Origin: an uncultured Campylobacterales bacterium | Lineage (GTDB): Bacteria > Campylobacterota > Campylobacteria > Campylobacterales > Arcobacteraceae | Assembly: GCA_938084175.1 (NCBI GenBank) | Contig: CALKDR010000044.1 | Span: 1-64,000 of the forward strand | DNA: 64,000 nt | Direction of reading: 5' to 3' | Part shown: positions 54,892-64,000 of the stretch, piece after piece | Position numbering within the stretch: the first letter of the stretch is position 1 | How the letters are laid out: each line of letters opens with the position of its first letter | Program-made: the position numbers and the translations under genes | The notes under the pieces: generated by a model | The model's input: the letters and a program-made list of their open reading frames with translations, nothing else | Database searches by the model: none | What the model was told of the DNA's origin: nothing

Positions 54892-55890
54892 GTGACTCAG
54901 TTGATTGAAAAAATAAACAACGCAAGCTCACTTGAAGAGTTAGAAAACCTTAGAATAGAGACATTAGGGAAAAAAGGTATTTTAACTTTAGAGTTTGCAA
55001 AAATGAAAAGTATTCCAAACGAAGAAAAGAAAGCTTTTGCTCAAAACTTAAATGAACAAAAAGTAAAAGTTACAAATGCAATTGAGGCTAAAAAAGTAGT
55101 TTTAGAAAAAGAAGCATTAAACAAAAAACTAGAAAATGAAAAAATTGATGTAACAAGATTTAATAATGAATTATCTTGTGGTGCTACGCATCCTGTTGTT
55201 GAAACAATGGACAGAATCATCACTTATTTCCAAAACTTAAACTTTGCAGTTGAAGAGGGACCTTTAGTTGAAGATGACTTTCATAACTTTGAAGCACTAA
55301 ACCTACCAAAATATCACCCAGCAAGGGATATGCAAGATACTTTTTATAATAAAGATTACACTCTTCTAAGAACACATACATCTCCTGTTCAAATTAGAAC
55401 AATGTTAAAACAAGACCCAAATACTCCTATTAGAATGATAGCACCTGGTACTGTATTTAGACGTGATTTTGATATTACTCATACTCCAATGTTTCACCAA
55501 ATTGAAGCATTAGTAGTTGATGATGCAGACAAAGTTTCATTTGCAAACTTAAAGCATGTATTAGTTGAATTTTTACAACATATGTTTGGTGATGTTGAAG
55601 TTAGATTTAGACCATCATTTTTCCCATTTACTGAACCATCTGCTGAAGTTGATATTTCATGTGTATTTTGTAAAGGTGAAGGATGTAGAGTTTGTTCACA
55701 TACAGGTTGGCTTGAAGTTTTAGGTTGTGGTGTTGTTGATCAAAACGTATTCACAGCTGTTGGGTATAAAAATAAATCAGGATATGCATTTGGTTTAGGT
55801 GTTGAGAGATTTGCAATGCTTATTCATAATATTGGAGATTTAAGATCACTATTTGAAAGTGATACAAGACTATTAGGACAATTTAGATGA
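54892..55890 (+). CDS. pheS: Phenylalanyl-tRNA synthetase alpha subunit
   Basis: PheS is the catalytic subunit of the alpha2-beta2 enzyme. The 332-residue protein has an N-terminal coiled coil (residues 1-85) and class II motifs ([47 protein letters not shown], and [11 protein letters not shown]). The start is a GTG with AGGAG six bases upstream. Its stop overlaps pheT by four bases. Confidence 0.97.
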   Translation: MTQLIEKINNASSLEELENLRIETLGKKGILTLEFAKMKSIPNEEKKAFAQNLNEQKVKVTNAIEAKKVVLEKEALNKKLENEKIDVTRFNNELSCGATHPVVETMDRIITYFQNLNFAVEEGPLVEDDFHNFEALNLPKYHPARDMQDTFYNKDYTLLRTHTSPVQIRTMLKQDPNTPIRMIAPGTVFRRDFDITHTPMFHQIEALVVDDADKVSFANLKHVLVEFLQHMFGDVEVRFRPSFFPFTEPSAEVDISCVFCKGEGCRVCSHTGWLEVLGCGVVDQNVFTAVGYKNKSGYAFGLGVERFAMLIHNIGDLRSLFESDTRLLGQFR

Positions 55891-58205
55891 TTATTACAAG
55901 AACATGGATAGAAGAATTTATTGATATAAAAGAGATCTCTACAGATGATATTTGTAAAACTTTAAACTCTATTGGACTAGAAGTTGATAGTTTAGAACAA
56001 GTTTCAATTGCACCTAAAGTTGTAGTTGGAAAAGTTTTAGAAAAAGTTAAACACCCTGATGCTGATAAATTAAATATTTGTCAAGTAGATGTTGGAGATG
56101 AAACTGTTCAAATTGTTTGTGGTGCTAAAAATGTAGACGCAGGGCAATTTGTACCAGTTGCAAAAGTTGGTTGTAAATTATCAGCTGATTTTAAAATCAA
56201 AAAAGCAAAATTAAGAGGTGTAGAATCAATTGGAATGATTTGTTCTTCTACTGAATTAGGTCTTGCAAAACTAAACGATGGAATCTTAGAATTAGATGAT
56301 TCAATTGGTGAACTTATTATTGGAAAAGAGTTAAGTGAATACAAACTTTTAAACGATGATATTATTGAAATTGAATTAACAGCAAACAGAGGTGACTGCC
56401 TTAGTATAAATGGAGTTGCAAGAGAGTTAAGTGCTTATTACAATATTCCATTAAATACTTTTGAAAAAAAACTTGTAAATAATGAAATAGGAATTTCTCA
56501 AATTTTTGATATTCAAGCTAATAATAATGACTCTTCTTTAATTTTTAAAGCAATTGATTTAAAAGATTACAGCTTAGATTTAATGTCAAAATTAAGAACA
56601 TCAATTATTGGAAAGTATGAAGAGAATAATGATATTAAAAATTCATTAACTTATGCTACACATTGTACAGGTGTACTTTTAAACGCATATTCAAAAAAAC
56701 AAGCAAAAAATGAAAACAATTTAAGTTGCTTTGAAATTAAAAAAGATGAAAACTCTTTTGACACTGTATATGCAAACGAAGAATTAAGTACAATTTGTGT
56801 TGACCATAAAAAAATTGATTCAAGCGATGATACATTTATAATTGAAGCATCATACTTAAATCCTGAAAAACTTTGTATGCAAGTATTTGAAACAAAAATT
56901 ACAACTGGTGATATTTATTATAAATCATCTCGTGGTTCAGAACCAGATATTTCTTATGGAATGGACTATTTAACAACACATTTTTCAAAACATGGAGCAA
57001 CAATTTATAATGGAGATGAGTCATTTGCTGAAGATACTCAAAAATCTACATTAGATGTTCCAATTAATAAAGTAAATGCGATTATTGGTCAAGATATAGC
57101 AAAATCAGAAATTGAAAGAATCTTAAGTTCATTAGGTTTTGAAGTTAAAAATGGTTTAAATGATATTCTTAGTGTAAAAATACCGTTCTTTAGACATGAT
57201 ATTAAAAACATAGCTGATGTAACTGAAGAAATTGTAAGAATTGTAGGTATTGATAATATTCAAGCTAAACCTTTAGCAATTGATGAAGTAAATAGAATTA
57301 ACCATACAACAAATGATTTAATTAAGAAAAATAAGTTAAGAGCAAAAGCTTGTGAAAATGGTTTTAATGAAACATTAACTTATGTTTTCTCTTCAAGAGA
57401 AAGTTTAGAAAAATATTCATTCCCTCTTGTAAAAGAAAATTTAGATGTTTTAAATCCAATAGTAAAAGAATTAAATACATTTAGAACAACAATTGTTTTA
57501 AATTTATTAGAAGCTTGTGCAAACAATTATAAAATTGGTGCAAAATCAACTTCTTTCTTTGAAATTGGTACTATTTTTGATACAAATAGAAATGAATCAA
57601 AAAGAATAACTTTTATTCAAACAGGAGCAGCACAATTAGAAGATGTTACAAATGCAGGGAAACCTGATAATGCTGATTTATTCTCTTTTGCTAAAAAGAT
57701 ATTAAACACTATTGGTAAGTTTGATTTAGAAGCAATGAGTAAAATTGAAAATGATTTTATTCATCCATACCAAAATGCAAATATTATAGTTGATGGGAAA
57801 ATAATTGGGTTTATTTCAAAAGTACATCCAAGTGTTTGTGAAGATTATGATTTATCAGATACTTTTATTGCTGAAATTGATTTTGATTTAATTAAAAATG
57901 ATTTAGTTAAAACTGTTGGATATTCAAAATTCCAAGCATCTAAAAAAGATTTAAGTATTATCGCACCTAAAACTTTAGCATATAAAGAGATTAAAGATGT
58001 GATTAATTCTTTAAATGATACAAATATAAAACAGTATAATTTAATTGATGTTTATAGTGATGAAAACTTAGGCGATAGTGAAAGTTTAACAATCAGATTT
58101 GTTTTACAAAATAATGAAAAAACAATGGAAGAAGAAGATATTACTAATTCAATGAATAATATTTTACAAGCTTTAGAAGCAAAACTATCAATTGGTTTAA
58201 GATAA
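55887..58205 (+). CDS. pheT: Phenylalanyl-tRNA synthetase beta subunit
   Basis: PheT holds the editing and tRNA-binding domains. In the 772-residue protein, an EMAP/tRNA-binding domain (residues 40-150, [20 protein letters not shown]), the [11 protein letters not shown] segment, a B3/B4 editing region, a B5 domain, and a C-terminal FDX-ACB anticodon domain ([14 protein letters not shown]) can be traced. The coupling to pheS by ATGA is standard. Confidence 0.96.
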   Translation: MIITRTWIEEFIDIKEISTDDICKTLNSIGLEVDSLEQVSIAPKVVVGKVLEKVKHPDADKLNICQVDVGDETVQIVCGAKNVDAGQFVPVAKVGCKLSADFKIKKAKLRGVESIGMICSSTELGLAKLNDGILELDDSIGELIIGKELSEYKLLNDDIIEIELTANRGDCLSINGVARELSAYYNIPLNTFEKKLVNNEIGISQIFDIQANNNDSSLIFKAIDLKDYSLDLMSKLRTSIIGKYEENNDIKNSLTYATHCTGVLLNAYSKKQAKNENNLSCFEIKKDENSFDTVYANEELSTICVDHKKIDSSDDTFIIEASYLNPEKLCMQVFETKITTGDIYYKSSRGSEPDISYGMDYLTTHFSKHGATIYNGDESFAEDTQKSTLDVPINKVNAIIGQDIAKSEIERILSSLGFEVKNGLNDILSVKIPFFRHDIKNIADVTEEIVRIVGIDNIQAKPLAIDEVNRINHTTNDLIKKNKLRAKACENGFNETLTYVFSSRESLEKYSFPLVKENLDVLNPIVKELNTFRTTIVLNLLEACANNYKIGAKSTSFFEIGTIFDTNRNESKRITFIQTGAAQLEDVTNAGKPDNADLFSFAKKILNTIGKFDLEAMSKIENDFIHPYQNANIIVDGKIIGFISKVHPSVCEDYDLSDTFIAEIDFDLIKNDLVKTVGYSKFQASKKDLSIIAPKTLAYKEIKDVINSLNDTNIKQYNLIDVYSDENLGDSESLTIRFVLQNNEKTMEEEDITNSMNNILQALEAKLSIGLR

Positions 58206-58238
58206 TAAAATAAGATAATAAAAATAAAAGGCAAAAAA

Positions 58239-59519
58239 GTGGAAAAATTTAATATAAAGAAATTAGACAAAGCATTTAATATTGAAATAGATTCAATAGC
58301 AAGTGATAAATCAATATCTCATAGATGTGCAATGTTTTCACTTTTTTCTGATAAAACTTCTTATATCAAGAACTTTCTAACAGCAGAAGATACTTTAAAT
58401 ACTTTAAGTATTGTAGAACAATTAGGTGCAAGAATAAAACGTGATGGTTCAAGTGTTGAAATTACTCCAACTTCAAAATTAACAGAAGCAAATGATGTTT
58501 TAGATTGTGGTAACTCAGGAACTGCAATGAGACTATTTTGTGGACTATTAGCATCTGTTGATGGCGCTTTTACACTAGTTGGTGATAAATACTTAATGAA
58601 TAGACCAATGAGTAGAGTTGCAAACCCTTTAAGATCTATTGGTGCAAAAATAGATGGAAGAGAGAATGGAAATAAAGCTCCTTTATTTATACGTGGTGTA
58701 AAAGAACTAACTCCATTTACTTATCACTCACCTGTAGATTCAGCACAAGTTAAATCAGCAATGATTTTAGCAGCCCTAAGAGCAACTGGTATCTCTAAAT
58801 ATAAAGAAAATGAATTAACAAGAGATCATACTGAAAGAATGTTAAAAGGTATGGGAGCAAAACTTGACACTGATAAAGATGGATTTATTAATATTCATCC
58901 ACTAGAAGGAAATTTAAAGCCTTTAGATATAACAGTTCCAACAGACCCATCATCTGCATTCTTTTTTGCACTTGCAGCTGCAATTACAAAAGACTCTCGT
59001 GTATTAATCAAAAATGTAACATTAAATCCTACAAGAATTGAAGCATATCATGTTTTAAAAAGAATGGGAGTAACTGTTAATTTCATAGAAAAAGAAAATG
59101 TTTATGAACCAATTGGAGATATTGAAGTAATAAATAATGAGCTAAATGCAGTTGAAGTAAACGAGAATATTTCATGGTTAATTGATGAACTTCCAGCGCT
59201 TTCAATTGCAATGAGTTTAGCAAAAGGAAAATCAAAAGTATCAAATGCAAAAGAATTAAGAGTAAAAGAATCAGATAGAATTTCTGCTGTTGTAAATAAC
59301 TTAAAACTTTGTGGCGTTGATTATATTGAACATGAAGATGGTTATGAGATTAATGGCGGTGAACTTAAAAAAGCTACTATTACATCATGTGGCGATCATA
59401 GAATTGCAATGAGTTTTGCAATTGCAGGATTAAATAGCGATATGGAAATAGAAGATACTCAATGTATTGATACATCATTTCCAAATTTCAAAGAGATTTT
59501 AGACTCTTTATATAAATAA
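58239..59519 (+). CDS. aroA: 3-phosphoshikimate 1-carboxyvinyltransferase
   Basis: AroA (EPSP synthase) joins shikimate-3-phosphate and phosphoenolpyruvate. The 426-residue protein has [45 protein letters not shown] and the closing [15 protein letters not shown]. The start is a GTG preceded by an AAAAGG run. A proline in the GNSGT-to-P(101)-type loop is replaced by the NRPMSRV pattern typical of class II enzymes. Confidence 0.95.
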   Translation: MEKFNIKKLDKAFNIEIDSIASDKSISHRCAMFSLFSDKTSYIKNFLTAEDTLNTLSIVEQLGARIKRDGSSVEITPTSKLTEANDVLDCGNSGTAMRLFCGLLASVDGAFTLVGDKYLMNRPMSRVANPLRSIGAKIDGRENGNKAPLFIRGVKELTPFTYHSPVDSAQVKSAMILAALRATGISKYKENELTRDHTERMLKGMGAKLDTDKDGFINIHPLEGNLKPLDITVPTDPSSAFFFALAAAITKDSRVLIKNVTLNPTRIEAYHVLKRMGVTVNFIEKENVYEPIGDIEVINNELNAVEVNENISWLIDELPALSIAMSLAKGKSKVSNAKELRVKESDRISAVVNNLKLCGVDYIEHEDGYEINGGELKKATITSCGDHRIAMSFAIAGLNSDMEIEDTQCIDTSFPNFKEILDSLYK

Positions 59520-59531
59520 AGGTAATTAGAT

Positions 59532-60368
59532 ATGAAAGTAAAATTAGCTTCAAATTATGGATTTTGTTTTGGTGTAAAAAGAGCTATCAAAATAGCAGAA
59601 GAATACAAAAACTCATCAACAATGGGTCCATTAATTCACAATCAAGATGAAATAAACAGATTACAAAACGATTTTAATGTGGGACTTTACAAAGATTTAA
59701 AAGATGTTAAAGATGATGATACAATTATTATTAGAACTCATGGAATTCCAAAAAATGATTTAAAAAACTTAAAAGCTAAAAAAGCTAAAGTTATAAATGC
59801 AACTTGTCCATTTGTAACAACTCCACAACAAATTGTAAAAAAAATGTCTAAAGAAGAATATTCTATACTAATTTTTGGAGATTCAGATCATCCAGAGGTA
59901 AAAGGTGTTCAATCTTATGGTGAAGATCAAGAAGATGTTCATATTGTATTAGAACCATCAGACCTAGAAAATATAAATTTCAAATATAACAAAATTGCAA
60001 CAGTTGCTCAAACTACAAAAAAGAAAGAAAAATATCTAGAAATTGTAAACTCACTAATCTTAAAAAATAAAGAAGTAAGAGTATTCAATACAATTTGTGA
60101 TGCAACCTTTGAAAACCAGGATGCAGCAAGAGAGTTATCAGATCAAGTTGATGTTATGGTTGTAATTGGAGGTAAGAACTCTTCTAATACAAAACAGCTT
60201 CATTCTATATGTAAAGAGAAATGTGAAGATTCTTATCTAATTGAGAATGAAAAAGAAATCAATAAAGAGTGGTTTAAAAACAAAAAACTTTGTGGTATAA
60301 CAGCGGGTGCTTCGACTCCTGATTGGATTATTCAACAAGTAGTAGATACAATCGAGGCTTGCCATTAA
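59532..60368 (+). CDS. ispH: 4-hydroxy-3-methylbut-2-enyl diphosphate reductase
   Basis: IspH makes IPP and DMAPP in the last step of the MEP isoprenoid pathway. The 278-residue protein has three cluster cysteines in YGFCFGVKRAI, INATCPFV and FNTICDATF. It also has IRTHGI, MGPLIHNQD and AGASTPDW. It follows aroA by 12 bases. Confidence 0.96.
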   Translation: MKVKLASNYGFCFGVKRAIKIAEEYKNSSTMGPLIHNQDEINRLQNDFNVGLYKDLKDVKDDDTIIIRTHGIPKNDLKNLKAKKAKVINATCPFVTTPQQIVKKMSKEEYSILIFGDSDHPEVKGVQSYGEDQEDVHIVLEPSDLENINFKYNKIATVAQTTKKKEKYLEIVNSLILKNKEVRVFNTICDATFENQDAARELSDQVDVMVVIGGKNSSNTKQLHSICKEKCEDSYLIENEKEINKEWFKNKKLCGITAGASTPDWIIQQVVDTIEACH

Positions 60369-60389
60369 ATAATTTAAGTATTCTTTTTG

Positions 60390-60395
60390 TATAAT
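60390..60395 (+). promoter_or_regulatory. -10 box upstream of rpsA
   Basis: TATAAT preceded by a T-rich tract (TTCTTTTTG), 38 bases before the rpsA ATG. Confidence 0.5.
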
Positions 60396-60432
60396 CGTGC
60401 ATTAAATAAACTGGTTTATATGAAGGAATAAA

Positions 60433-62085
60433 ATGGGTATCGATGATATTGATTTAGGAGAAGATTTTGATTTTGAGCAAATGCTTAACGAATCTTTCGA
60501 GAATGCTGAGAACAACTCTGTAGTAGATGGTGTAATTGTAGAAATTTCTGGTGACAGAGTTTTAGTTGACGTTGGTCAAAAAGTTGAAGGTCAGATTTAT
60601 ATATCTGAAATTACAGTTAATGGCGAAGTAATGTTCAAAGAGGGTGATACAATCCCTGTAATGTTAATGGGAAGTAGAGGGGAAAGACCTAATATTTCAC
60701 ATAAAAAAGTACTTCAAAAATTAAAATTTGATGCATTTGTTAAATTACATGGTGAAGATGTAGAAAATGTAACAATTGAAGGTAAAATCATTTCTGTTAA
60801 ACAAAGAGGTGGATTTATTATAGAAGACGAAGAAGGTTGTGAATACTTCATGCCTATGGCTCAGTCTTACTTAAAAGCAATTGGTGCTGTTGGTAAAAAA
60901 GTTAAAGCGAAAGTTTTAAAAGTAAACGAAGCACAAAGTTCAATTATTGTTTCTAGAAAGAAATTAATTGAAGAAGGTAAAGCAATTAAAGATACTAGAG
61001 TTGCTGCTATCTTAGAAAAAAATGAGCCAGTTAACGGTATCATTAAAAAAATTACTTCTTACGGAATGTTTGTAGATTTAGATGGAATTGACGGTTTAGT
61101 TAATTACAACGAAATTTCTTACAAAGGTCCTGTAAATCCTGCAAATTATTATAACGAAGGTGACGAAGTTACTGTAGTTGTATTATCTTATGATAAAACA
61201 AAACAACACTTATCATTATCAATTAAAGCTGCACTTTCTAACCCTTGGGAAGAAATTAAAGACGAATTAGAAGTTGGTGATACAATTACTGTTACTGTTT
61301 CTAACTTTGAATCTTATGGAGCATTTGTTGATTTAGGAAATGATATTGAAGGTTTATTACATATTTCTGAAATTTCATGGAATAAAAACGTTAAAAACCC
61401 AAAAGAATTATTAACTTTAGGTGAAGAAGTTAACGTTGAAGTAATCGAACTTAATGTTGATGCTAAAAGATTAAGAGTATCTCTTAAAAACTTACAAGAA
61501 AAACCTTTCGCTAAATTTACTAAAGATCACAAAGTTGGTGATATGATTACTGGTAAAATAGCTACATTAACTGACTTTGGTGCATTTGTTACTATTGGTG
61601 ATGTTGATGGATTATTACATAATGAAGAATCTTCTTGGGAAACTAACGCTAAATGTAAAGCAATCTTCAAAAAAGGTGATGAAGTAGAAGTTAAAATCAT
61701 CAAAATTGATAGAGAAAAAGAAAACATTTCATTATCTGTTAAAGAAATTGCTGATTCTCCTGCAAAAAGATTCCAAGAAACTCACAAAATTGGTGATATC
61801 GTTAAAGGAACTGTTAAAGATGCAAAAGATTTCGGTGTTTTCATTAAATTAGAAGACAACTTAGATGGTCTTATCAGAAACGAAGATGTTGAACCTTTAA
61901 TAATTGAAGAAATCAAAGCTGGTGACGAAATTGAAGCTGTTGTTGTAAATATTGATACTAAAAGAAATAGAGTTAGATTATCAGTTAAAAGATTAGAACA
62001 ACAACAAGAACGAGAAGTTCTTAAAGCTGTAAACGATACTTCATCTATGACTTTAGGTGATTTATTAAAAGATCAAATTAAATAA
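60433..62085 (+). CDS. rpsA: 30S ribosomal protein S1
   Basis: S1 helps bind mRNA to the 30S subunit. The 550-residue protein has an acidic N terminus and six tandem S1 domains, seen as repeats of the pattern GxVxxIxxYGxFVDL (for example NGIIKKITSYGMFVDLDGID, VTVSNFESYGAFVDLGNDIE, TGKIATLTDFGAFVTIGDVD and KGTVKDAKDFGVFIKLEDNL). AAGGAA precedes the start. Confidence 0.97.
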   Translation: MGIDDIDLGEDFDFEQMLNESFENAENNSVVDGVIVEISGDRVLVDVGQKVEGQIYISEITVNGEVMFKEGDTIPVMLMGSRGERPNISHKKVLQKLKFDAFVKLHGEDVENVTIEGKIISVKQRGGFIIEDEEGCEYFMPMAQSYLKAIGAVGKKVKAKVLKVNEAQSSIIVSRKKLIEEGKAIKDTRVAAILEKNEPVNGIIKKITSYGMFVDLDGIDGLVNYNEISYKGPVNPANYYNEGDEVTVVVLSYDKTKQHLSLSIKAALSNPWEEIKDELEVGDTITVTVSNFESYGAFVDLGNDIEGLLHISEISWNKNVKNPKELLTLGEEVNVEVIELNVDAKRLRVSLKNLQEKPFAKFTKDHKVGDMITGKIATLTDFGAFVTIGDVDGLLHNEESSWETNAKCKAIFKKGDEVEVKIIKIDREKENISLSVKEIADSPAKRFQETHKIGDIVKGTVKDAKDFGVFIKLEDNLDGLIRNEDVEPLIIEEIKAGDEIEAVVVNIDTKRNRVRLSVKRLEQQQEREVLKAVNDTSSMTLGDLLKDQIK

Positions 62086-62105
62086 TATATTAGGATTAAT
62101 TTAAA

Positions 62106-63692
62106 ATGAGTAAACACACAATCGTAGTTTGTGACCATATACATGAAGACGGATTAAATATTTTACAAAATACAGAAGACGTTAATTATGTATATGCAGC
62201 AGATATAGATAAAACTGAACTTTTAAATGTAATTAAAGATGCAGATGTAGCAATAACTAGATCATCAACAAATGTTGATGAGAAGTTTTTAAGTGCAGCT
62301 GTAAATCTTAAAGCTATTATTAGAGCTGGTGTTGGATATGATAATGTTGATATGGAAGGTTGTAGCAAAAGAGGTATTATTGCTATGAACGTTCCTACAG
62401 CAAATACTATTGCAGCAGTAGAATTAACAATGGCTCATATGTTATCTTGTATGAGAAAATTTCCCTATGCGCACAATCAACTTAAAAACGACAGAGTTTG
62501 GAAAAGAGAAGATTGGTATGGTAATGAATTATATGGTAAGAAATTAGGTGTTATTGGTTTTGGTAACATTGGACATAGAGTTGCATTAAGAGCTAAATCA
62601 TTTGAAATGGAAGTAGTAACATACGACCCTTATATTCCTTCAACAAAAGCGACTGATTTAGGTATTAATTATACTAATAATTTTCAAGATATTTTAGACT
62701 GTGATATTATTACAATTCACACTCCAAAAAATGAAGAAACATTAAATATGATTGATGAAGAGCAAATTGCAAAAATGAAAGATGGTGTAGTTTTAATTAA
62801 CTGTGCAAGAGGTGGATTATATAATGAAGATGCATTATATAACAACCTTAAATCTGGAAAAATTGCAATGGGTGGAATTGATGTTTTCATCAAAGAACCT
62901 GCTATTGATCATCCATTATTAGATTTACCAAATGTAACTGTAACTGCTCACTTAGGTGCAAATACAAAAGAATCGCAAAAACAAATTGCTATTCAAGCTG
63001 CTGAAAATGCAATTGAATCAGCACGAGGAATTGCGTATCCAAATGCATTAAATTTACCAATTGATGAAAGTAAAATTCCTTCATTTGTGAAACCATATAT
63101 TGAGTTAACTCAAAAAATGGCTTTCCTTTCTGCTCAAATTGATAAATCAGCGATTAGATCTATTTCAGTTTGCGCTCGTGGTGATATATCAGAATATTTA
63201 GATTCATTAAATACTTTTGCAACTGTTGGAGCATTAACTGTTTCTTCAGGTGATGAAGTAAATTATGTAAATGCTAAGTTCTGGGCTGAAGAAAAAGGAA
63301 TCACTATTGATTCTAATGAATTAGCAAATAACACAAGTGGTTACAGCAATAAAGTTACTGTAAAAATCACTACTGAAAAAGGTACTACTACTATTTCAGG
63401 AACTGTTTTTGATGAAAATGTGCAAAGAATAGTTGAAATAAATGATTTTGTATTTGACATTGAGCCTAAAGGTAAAATGATTATTATGAGAAACAATGAC
63501 ATCCCTGGTGTTATTGGGGAAGTTGGAAAACTTCTTGGTGATAATAATATTAATATCGCAGACTTTAGATTATCAAGAGGAAAAGACGGTGCTTTAGCTG
63601 TTATTCTTGTTGATGAAAAAGTATGTTCTGATACATTAAAAAAACTTAACAACTTAGAAGCAGCTAGATCTGTTTCTTATGCACAAATTTAA
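62106..63692 (+). CDS. serA: D-3-phosphoglycerate dehydrogenase
   Basis: SerA oxidises 3-phosphoglycerate in serine synthesis. The 528-residue long form has the substrate domain, NAD loop LGVIGFGNIGHRVALRAKSF, catalytic His in HLGANTKES, the intervening domain from about residue 315, and a C-terminal ACT domain (IMRNNDIPGVIGEVGKLLGD). It is 20 bases after rpsA and nine before efp. Confidence 0.96.
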   Translation: MSKHTIVVCDHIHEDGLNILQNTEDVNYVYAADIDKTELLNVIKDADVAITRSSTNVDEKFLSAAVNLKAIIRAGVGYDNVDMEGCSKRGIIAMNVPTANTIAAVELTMAHMLSCMRKFPYAHNQLKNDRVWKREDWYGNELYGKKLGVIGFGNIGHRVALRAKSFEMEVVTYDPYIPSTKATDLGINYTNNFQDILDCDIITIHTPKNEETLNMIDEEQIAKMKDGVVLINCARGGLYNEDALYNNLKSGKIAMGGIDVFIKEPAIDHPLLDLPNVTVTAHLGANTKESQKQIAIQAAENAIESARGIAYPNALNLPIDESKIPSFVKPYIELTQKMAFLSAQIDKSAIRSISVCARGDISEYLDSLNTFATVGALTVSSGDEVNYVNAKFWAEEKGITIDSNELANNTSGYSNKVTVKITTEKGTTTISGTVFDENVQRIVEINDFVFDIEPKGKMIIMRNNDIPGVIGEVGKLLGDNNINIADFRLSRGKDGALAVILVDEKVCSDTLKKLNNLEAARSVSYAQI

Positions 63693-63701
63693 GGAGAACC
63701 T

Positions 63702-64000
63702 ATGGCATTAGGAATGAGTGATTTAAAAAAAGGTATGAAAATTGAAGTGGATGGAATTCCATATAGAATTACTGATTATGCACATGTTAAACCTGGTAAA
63801 GGTGCAGCATTTGTAAGATGTAAAATCAAAAATTTTTTAAACTCAAAAACTATTGAAAAAACTTTTCATGCAGGTGATAAATTTGGAACTCCGGATTTAG
63901 AACAAAAAGTTATGCAATTTTTATATGATGATGGTGAAATGTTACAATTCATGGATTCAAAAACATATGATCAAATTGGTTTAACTTATGCACAAGTTGG
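63702..64000 (+). CDS. efp: Elongation factor P (3' partial)
   Basis: EF-P relieves ribosome stalling at proline runs. The first 99 residues are visible before the window ends. The loop [12 protein letters not shown] carries the lysine (K33 by this start) that is beta-lysylated in other bacteria. AAGGAGAA precedes the ATG. Confidence 0.96.
   Translation, partial: MALGMSDLKKGMKIEVDGIPYRITDYAHVKPGKGAAFVRCKIKNFLNSKTIEKTFHAGDKFGTPDLEQKVMQFLYDDGEMLQFMDSKTYDQIGLTYAQV

Noticed and set aside
1-64000. CRISPR arrays, tRNA or rRNA genes, insertion sequences or prophage genes
   Set aside because: I looked for regularly spaced repeats, cloverleaf-like GC-rich stretches, transposases, integrases and terminal repeats and found none I could support.

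Overview
The window is a 64 kb stretch of a very AT-rich genome with tightly packed genes. Gene content and order point to the Campylobacterota, most likely the Arcobacter group. The evidence is a nap operon in the order napA-G-H-B-F-L-D with no napC, a petABC bc1 complex with a di-haem cytochrome c subunit, a short-form HisG, and the run pheS-pheT-aroA-ispH-rpsA-serA-efp. This placement is inferred from gene families and order; no rRNA or tRNA gene was found to confirm it.

Layout. Positions 1-4082 carry a general L-amino-acid ABC transporter (aapJQMP, aapJ cut by the window edge). Next on the minus strand are a LysE-type exporter and a TrpD2/YbiB-like protein. Positions 5960-12894 hold the complete periplasmic nitrate reductase operon, followed 2 nt later by a stand-alone PAS sensor protein. 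Positions 14020-16278 hold a sensor histidine kinase gene destroyed by two frameshifts and a nonsense codon. Positions 16319-24296 are mostly housekeeping: a J-domain membrane protein, serS, trpS, an FmdE-like protein, a methyltransferase, hisG, coaX and a YjjP/YjjB exporter pair. Positions 24324-31950 are one minus-strand block: putA, a second polar amino-acid ABC transporter, and upstream of it an unrecognised 219-residue protein preceded by a ribbon-helix-helix-like protein with an operator-like palindrome. Positions 32145-35225 hold EamA and DedA membrane proteins, a nucleosidase-like protein, rplS and trmD. A decayed metE remnant (about 35451-35632) lies next to trmD. Positions 35732-46413 hold a threonine ammonia-lyase, atpB, a ThiE-like protein, a RecB/AddA-like helicase, argB, thrC and petABC. 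Positions 46503-50851 hold rsmE, a small membrane protein, moeA and queC-queD-queE. Positions 50914-54377 are fatty-acid synthesis (fabG, acpP, fabF, accA). The window closes with a HIT protein, pheST, aroA, ispH, rpsA, serA and the start of efp.

How it fits together. The cell appears equipped to respire nitrate with NapGH as quinol dehydrogenase and to run a bc1 complex. It can also take up amino acids through two ABC systems and oxidise proline with PutA. The napA and petA promoters each show a palindrome resembling a CRP/FNR-family site centred 41.5 nt upstream of the start predicted from a -10 box, which suggests a shared redox or oxygen regulator.

Most of the window is ordinary core genome. 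The best leads for something undescribed are the RHH-like/219-residue gene pair with its operator, the two matching respiratory promoters, the unusual cysteine spacing of QueE, and the two decaying genes. I saw no CRISPR array, insertion sequence, prophage or integron.
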